This document shows, one piece after another, positions 50,437-52,942 of a DNA stretch of 52,942 nucleotides. Origin of the DNA: an uncultured Christensenellaceae bacterium (lineage in GTDB: Bacteria; Bacillota; Clostridia; Christensenellales; Aristaeellaceae); assembly GCA_905234985.1 (NCBI GenBank), contig CAJOJQ010000026.1, forward strand, positions 1 through 52,942. The letters are read 5' to 3'. The notes below the pieces were generated by a model, which had not been told where the DNA came from, did no database searches, and was given only the letters and a program-made list of their open reading frames with translations. Numbering within the stretch: position 1 is the stretch's first letter; every line of letters begins with the position of its first letter. Position numbers and translations under genes: made by a program.

Positions 50437-51321
50437 ATGGCAAACGAACATCCCGGCGATTCCATCGCCATCAACCGCCGCTATCTGGATTCCCTGCTGG
50501 TGGAGGGGCGCATCGTGGGCGCCGTTCATTCCACCGCGAAGGTCACGCTGCTGGGCCAAAACTTTGATACGCCCGTCATGACCGCCGCCCTGAGCCACTT
50601 AAAGCCCGGCATGTCCGCCCTGGCCCAGGCCGCGAAGCTGGCCAACGCCGCCTGCTGCATCGGCATGGGCAGCAATGCCGAATTGGAAGAAACCCTGCGT
50701 ACCGGCGCGCAGGTCATCAAGATCGTGAAGCCCTACGCCGACGAAAACGCCATCCTGTCCCGCCTTTCCTGCGCGGAACAGAACGGGGCGCTGGCCGTGG
50801 GCATGGACGTGGAGCATTCCGTGAACGTGAACGACGATGAAGATTCCTCGGTTCTGGGCCTGCAAATGAAGCTGCCCACCTTGGACAATTTGAAGCGATG
50901 GATCAAGGCCGCCCGGCTGCCCTTTATTATCAAGGGGGCGCTGAGCGTCCATGACGCGCTGGTTTGTAAGGAAATAGGATGCGCCGGAGTGATTTTGAGC
51001 CACCACAACGGCTTGATGCGCTGGGCGACGCCGCCTGCCATGCTTGTCAGTGAAATCCGCAGACAGGTGGGAAAGGATTTCCTTTTGATCGTGGACGGCG
51101 GCATTCAGGACGGTTTCGACGCGTTCAAGGCCCTGGCCTTGGGGGCCGACGCCGTTTCCATTGGCCGCCCCCTCATGGAGCCGCTGGAAAAGGGCGGCCC
51201 CGAAGCCGCCGCCCAGGTGATCCGCCGCATGACCAACGAACTGAAAGCCATGATGGTGCGCACCGGCTCCCCGGACGTAAAGCACATCGACCCCGCCGTG
51301 ATTCATCCTATGAATTGGTGA
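50437..51321 (+). CDS. FMN-dependent alpha-hydroxy-acid oxidase-like protein
   Basis: A 294-residue TIM-barrel flavoprotein related to lactate and glycolate oxidases. FMN-binding features are FIIKGALSVHDA (active-site Lys) and IVDGGIQDGFDAFKALALGADAVSIGRP (phosphate site). The family motif SNHGGRQ is replaced by SHHNGLM, which keeps the catalytic His but loses the Arg that binds the substrate carboxylate. The substrate is therefore probably not a simple hydroxy acid. The protein is also short (family about 350-370). It lies 12 bases after the isomerase gene and 18 before the dehydrogenase gene. Confidence 0.82.
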   Translation: MANEHPGDSIAINRRYLDSLLVEGRIVGAVHSTAKVTLLGQNFDTPVMTAALSHLKPGMSALAQAAKLANAACCIGMGSNAELEETLRTGAQVIKIVKPYADENAILSRLSCAEQNGALAVGMDVEHSVNVNDDEDSSVLGLQMKLPTLDNLKRWIKAARLPFIIKGALSVHDALVCKEIGCAGVILSHHNGLMRWATPPAMLVSEIRRQVGKDFLLIVDGGIQDGFDAFKALALGADAVSIGRPLMEPLEKGGPEAAAQVIRRMTNELKAMMVRTGSPDVKHIDPAVIHPMNW

Positions 51322-51339
51322 CGGAAAGGAGCGCTTTTC

Positions 51340-52398
51340 ATGCTTCGCTATGTGATCGTCGGTTCGGGATATCGGGCGGAATACTTCGGCAGGATCGCCC
51401 GAACCTATCCTGACCTGTTCAGCGCCCTGTTTCTCTGCCGGTCGGAAGAAAAAGCCAATCTCATGAAGCGCCATACGGGCGTACACGCCGTCACCGATGT
51501 GGGCGCGTGCCTCGCTTTCTGTCCGGATTTCATCGTGATCGCCGTGGATCGCGGCCATGTGGCGGAGGTTTCGGAGGAATGGATTGGGCGCGGCTTTCCC
51601 GTGGTAACGGAAACTCCCGTGGGGGACACAATGGAAAAGCTGCGCCGCCTCTGGGAAGCGGGGCAGCGCGGCGCGAAAATCGTCTGCTGCGAACAGTACC
51701 ACCGCCAGCCGCTGATCGCGGCGGGGCTGAACGCCGTTGCCCAAAATCTGATAGGACAGCCTTCCTCCGCCTATATTTCCCTGGTGCATGATTATCACGC
51801 GGCCAGCCTGATCCGGAAAGCCCTGCAAATCCCCGTGGGCGAAGCCTATACCCTGCGGGGAACGCGCCTGAACAATCGGGCCGTGGAAACTGATTCCCGC
51901 TACGGAGCCATTACCGATGGGCGGGTGACGGAGGCGGCGCGGGATACGATTCACATTTCTTTTGCCTCGGGAAAGCAGGCAATCTATGATTTCTGCCCCA
52001 TCCAGTACCGTTCCTATATCCGTTCCCGGCATATTACCGTTCGGGGTTCGCAAGGCGAATGGAGCGATACGCAGCTCTTATATTTAGAAGCTGAAAACCG
52101 CCCGATCAGGCGCGCCCTGACGCCGGAGCTGCCGGGGAAATACGCCTGCCTGGACACGCAGGCCCTGCGGGACAGGCGGCGGAACTGGACGGCGGAGCTG
52201 GCCCCGGACACGGTGCAGGATGAATTTGCTATCGCTTCCATGCTGCTGGATATGGAAAGCTACCTTTCCGGCGGCGAATCTCCCTACCCCCTGGCGGAAG
52301 CGCTGGAGGACGCCTATTTTTGGCTGCTGGTCACGGAGGCGGTCAGCCGTCCTTGGCAGGAAATCAAGGCCGAAAAAATGCCCTGGCATTTGCAATAA
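51340..52398 (+). CDS. Gfo/Idh/MocA family oxidoreductase
   Basis: NAD(P)-dependent sugar or inositol dehydrogenase-like protein of 352 residues. The N-terminal Rossmann fold opens with VIVGSGYRAEYFGRIA, a variant GxGxxA loop, and continues with the strand CPDFIVIAVDRG and PVVTETPVG, where the usual EKP is ETP, so the catalytic Lys is replaced by Thr. The C-terminal alpha/beta domain runs from about 125. The change casts doubt on ordinary dehydrogenase activity. It is the third gene of the operon beginning at 49582. Confidence 0.85.
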   Translation: MLRYVIVGSGYRAEYFGRIARTYPDLFSALFLCRSEEKANLMKRHTGVHAVTDVGACLAFCPDFIVIAVDRGHVAEVSEEWIGRGFPVVTETPVGDTMEKLRRLWEAGQRGAKIVCCEQYHRQPLIAAGLNAVAQNLIGQPSSAYISLVHDYHAASLIRKALQIPVGEAYTLRGTRLNNRAVETDSRYGAITDGRVTEAARDTIHISFASGKQAIYDFCPIQYRSYIRSRHITVRGSQGEWSDTQLLYLEAENRPIRRALTPELPGKYACLDTQALRDRRRNWTAELAPDTVQDEFAIASMLLDMESYLSGGESPYPLAEALEDAYFWLLVTEAVSRPWQEIKAEKMPWHLQ

Positions 52399-52419
52399 AA
52401 GGAAAGCGAGGAATGGAAA

Positions 52420-52827
52420 ATGAAAGCAGCGGTCAGGTATTACACGAAAACGGGGAACACCAAAAGGCTGGCGGAGGCCATAGCCGACGCGCTGGGCGTG
52501 CAGGCGCTGCCCATCACCGAACCGGTGACGGAAAAGGTGGATGTGCTGTTCCTGGGAAATTCCTATTACGCCTTCACCATTGATCCCGAGGTGCGGGCCT
52601 TCGTTCGCTCTCTGGATAAGAACAAAATCGGAAAAATCGTCAATTTCGGCTCGGCGGCTTTGCTGAATTCCACCTACAAAAAGGTCAAGGCCGAGGCGGA
52701 AAAGGTGGGCATCCCCATGGACGCGCGCGAATTTCACTGCAAGGGCGAATTCAAGGCCATGCACAAGGGCAGGCCCAACAGCGAGGACCTGGCGGCTGCG
52801 GCGGCGTTCGCTAAATCGCTGAAATAA
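52420..52827 (+). CDS. Flavodoxin family protein
   Basis: A 135-residue FMN-binding electron carrier. The phosphate loop is YTKTGNTKRLAEAI (TxTGNT type) and the second flavin-contact stretch is LGNSYYAFTID. It is a little shorter than classical flavodoxins. Placement at the end of the operon suggests it carries electrons for the FMN oxidase-like protein or is induced by the same stress. The ATG at 52420 follows AAAGCGAGGAATGGAAA. Confidence 0.86.
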   Translation: MKAAVRYYTKTGNTKRLAEAIADALGVQALPITEPVTEKVDVLFLGNSYYAFTIDPEVRAFVRSLDKNKIGKIVNFGSAALLNSTYKKVKAEAEKVGIPMDAREFHCKGEFKAMHKGRPNSEDLAAAAAFAKSLK

Positions 52828-52942
52828 GGGGAGGGTTTTATGGTAGGCAACCTCCAATAACCTCCGATATTAGGTTGCGTCGGCCAATTTTCCGTGCGTA
52901 AGCGCGGCCAAGGTGCTCAAAGCGGCGAAAAGTTGAGAATAT
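52828..52942 (+). other. Trailing region with a minimal reading frame and a stem-loop
   Basis: GGGGAGGG at 52828-52835 is followed by ATG at 52840 and a stop after six codons (52840-52860, MVGNLQ). GCAACCT (52847-52853) pairs with AGGTTGC (52872-52878), with AATA/TATT adding to the stem. No real gene is visible before the window ends. AGTTGAGA at the very edge could begin another heptamer arm. Confidence 0.35.

Noticed and set aside
50599..52053. 484-codon open frame opposite the FMN oxidase and dehydrogenase genes
   Set aside because: Spans the boundary of two real genes; the translation has no family features.

Overview
The window looks like a chromosomal segment of a fairly GC-rich, spore-forming member of the Clostridia, probably a carbohydrate-fermenting gut or rumen type. 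The evidence is the sporulation genes spoIVA and dpaA/dpaB (spoVF), strong AGGAGG-type ribosome sites, UgpC/LplB/YtcP sugar transport genes, a DUF3798 binding protein, and cytoplasmic GH2 and GH105 enzymes. The exact family cannot be fixed from sequence alone; the lack of classical lipoboxes on the solute-binding proteins recalls Christensenellales-like lineages, which is an impression and not a result. No rRNA, tRNA, CRISPR array, transposase or phage gene was seen.

Layout. 0.1-2.4 kb: two GNAT acetyltransferase genes around a PflA-like radical SAM gene. 2.5-7.8 kb: an HtrA/DegP protease, a secreted CxxC-repeat protein, spoIVA with a sigma-E-like promoter, a small membrane protein and a Usp protein. 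7.9-14.5 kb (minus strand): a DUF3798 binding protein, a duplicated ABC ATPase and two permeases, one carrying a large extra helical domain, all behind a perfect consensus promoter. 14.6-19.2 kb (minus): M19 dipeptidase, mtnN, dCMP deaminase, an AT-rich LCP-like gene, a HAD phosphatase and rlmH. 19.3-35 kb: a plant-glycan region with a GH2 enzyme, then a nine-kilobase operon (LplB/YtcP permeases, large binding protein, UgpC ATPase, five small membrane proteins, GH105), an AraC regulator, a second UgpC ATPase and a BadF-type kinase. 35-42.3 kb: MATE exporter, an ftsK/spoIIIE gene broken by a 41-bp duplication, a DUF3298 protein, and dpaAB with a sigma-K-like promoter. 42.4-47.5 kb: an orphan binding protein plus galactokinase, then tsaE, tsaB and rimI. 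47.5-52.9 kb: a TfoX-N protein, a hydrolase, a UlaG-like lactonase and, divergently, a four-gene redox/sugar operon ending in flavodoxin behind a MerR-type promoter with a 19-bp spacer.

How it fits together. GH2 (beta-galactosyl removal), GH105 (unsaturated uronyl removal), two sugar ABC modules, the kinase and galactokinase are consistent with uptake and intracellular breakdown of pectin-like galactan or rhamnogalacturonan fragments. Housekeeping and sporulation genes are interleaved with this accessory material.

Repeats are a notable feature. A family of fold-back elements built from tandem GAGAGTT-type heptamers sits in several intergenic gaps, with related forms using other units. One copy at 45.3-45.7 kb appears to be split by a second, unrelated palindromic element. 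The most unusual single event is a 41-bp copy of the FtsK motor sequence inserted into the FtsK linker; removing it exactly restores one continuous reading frame.
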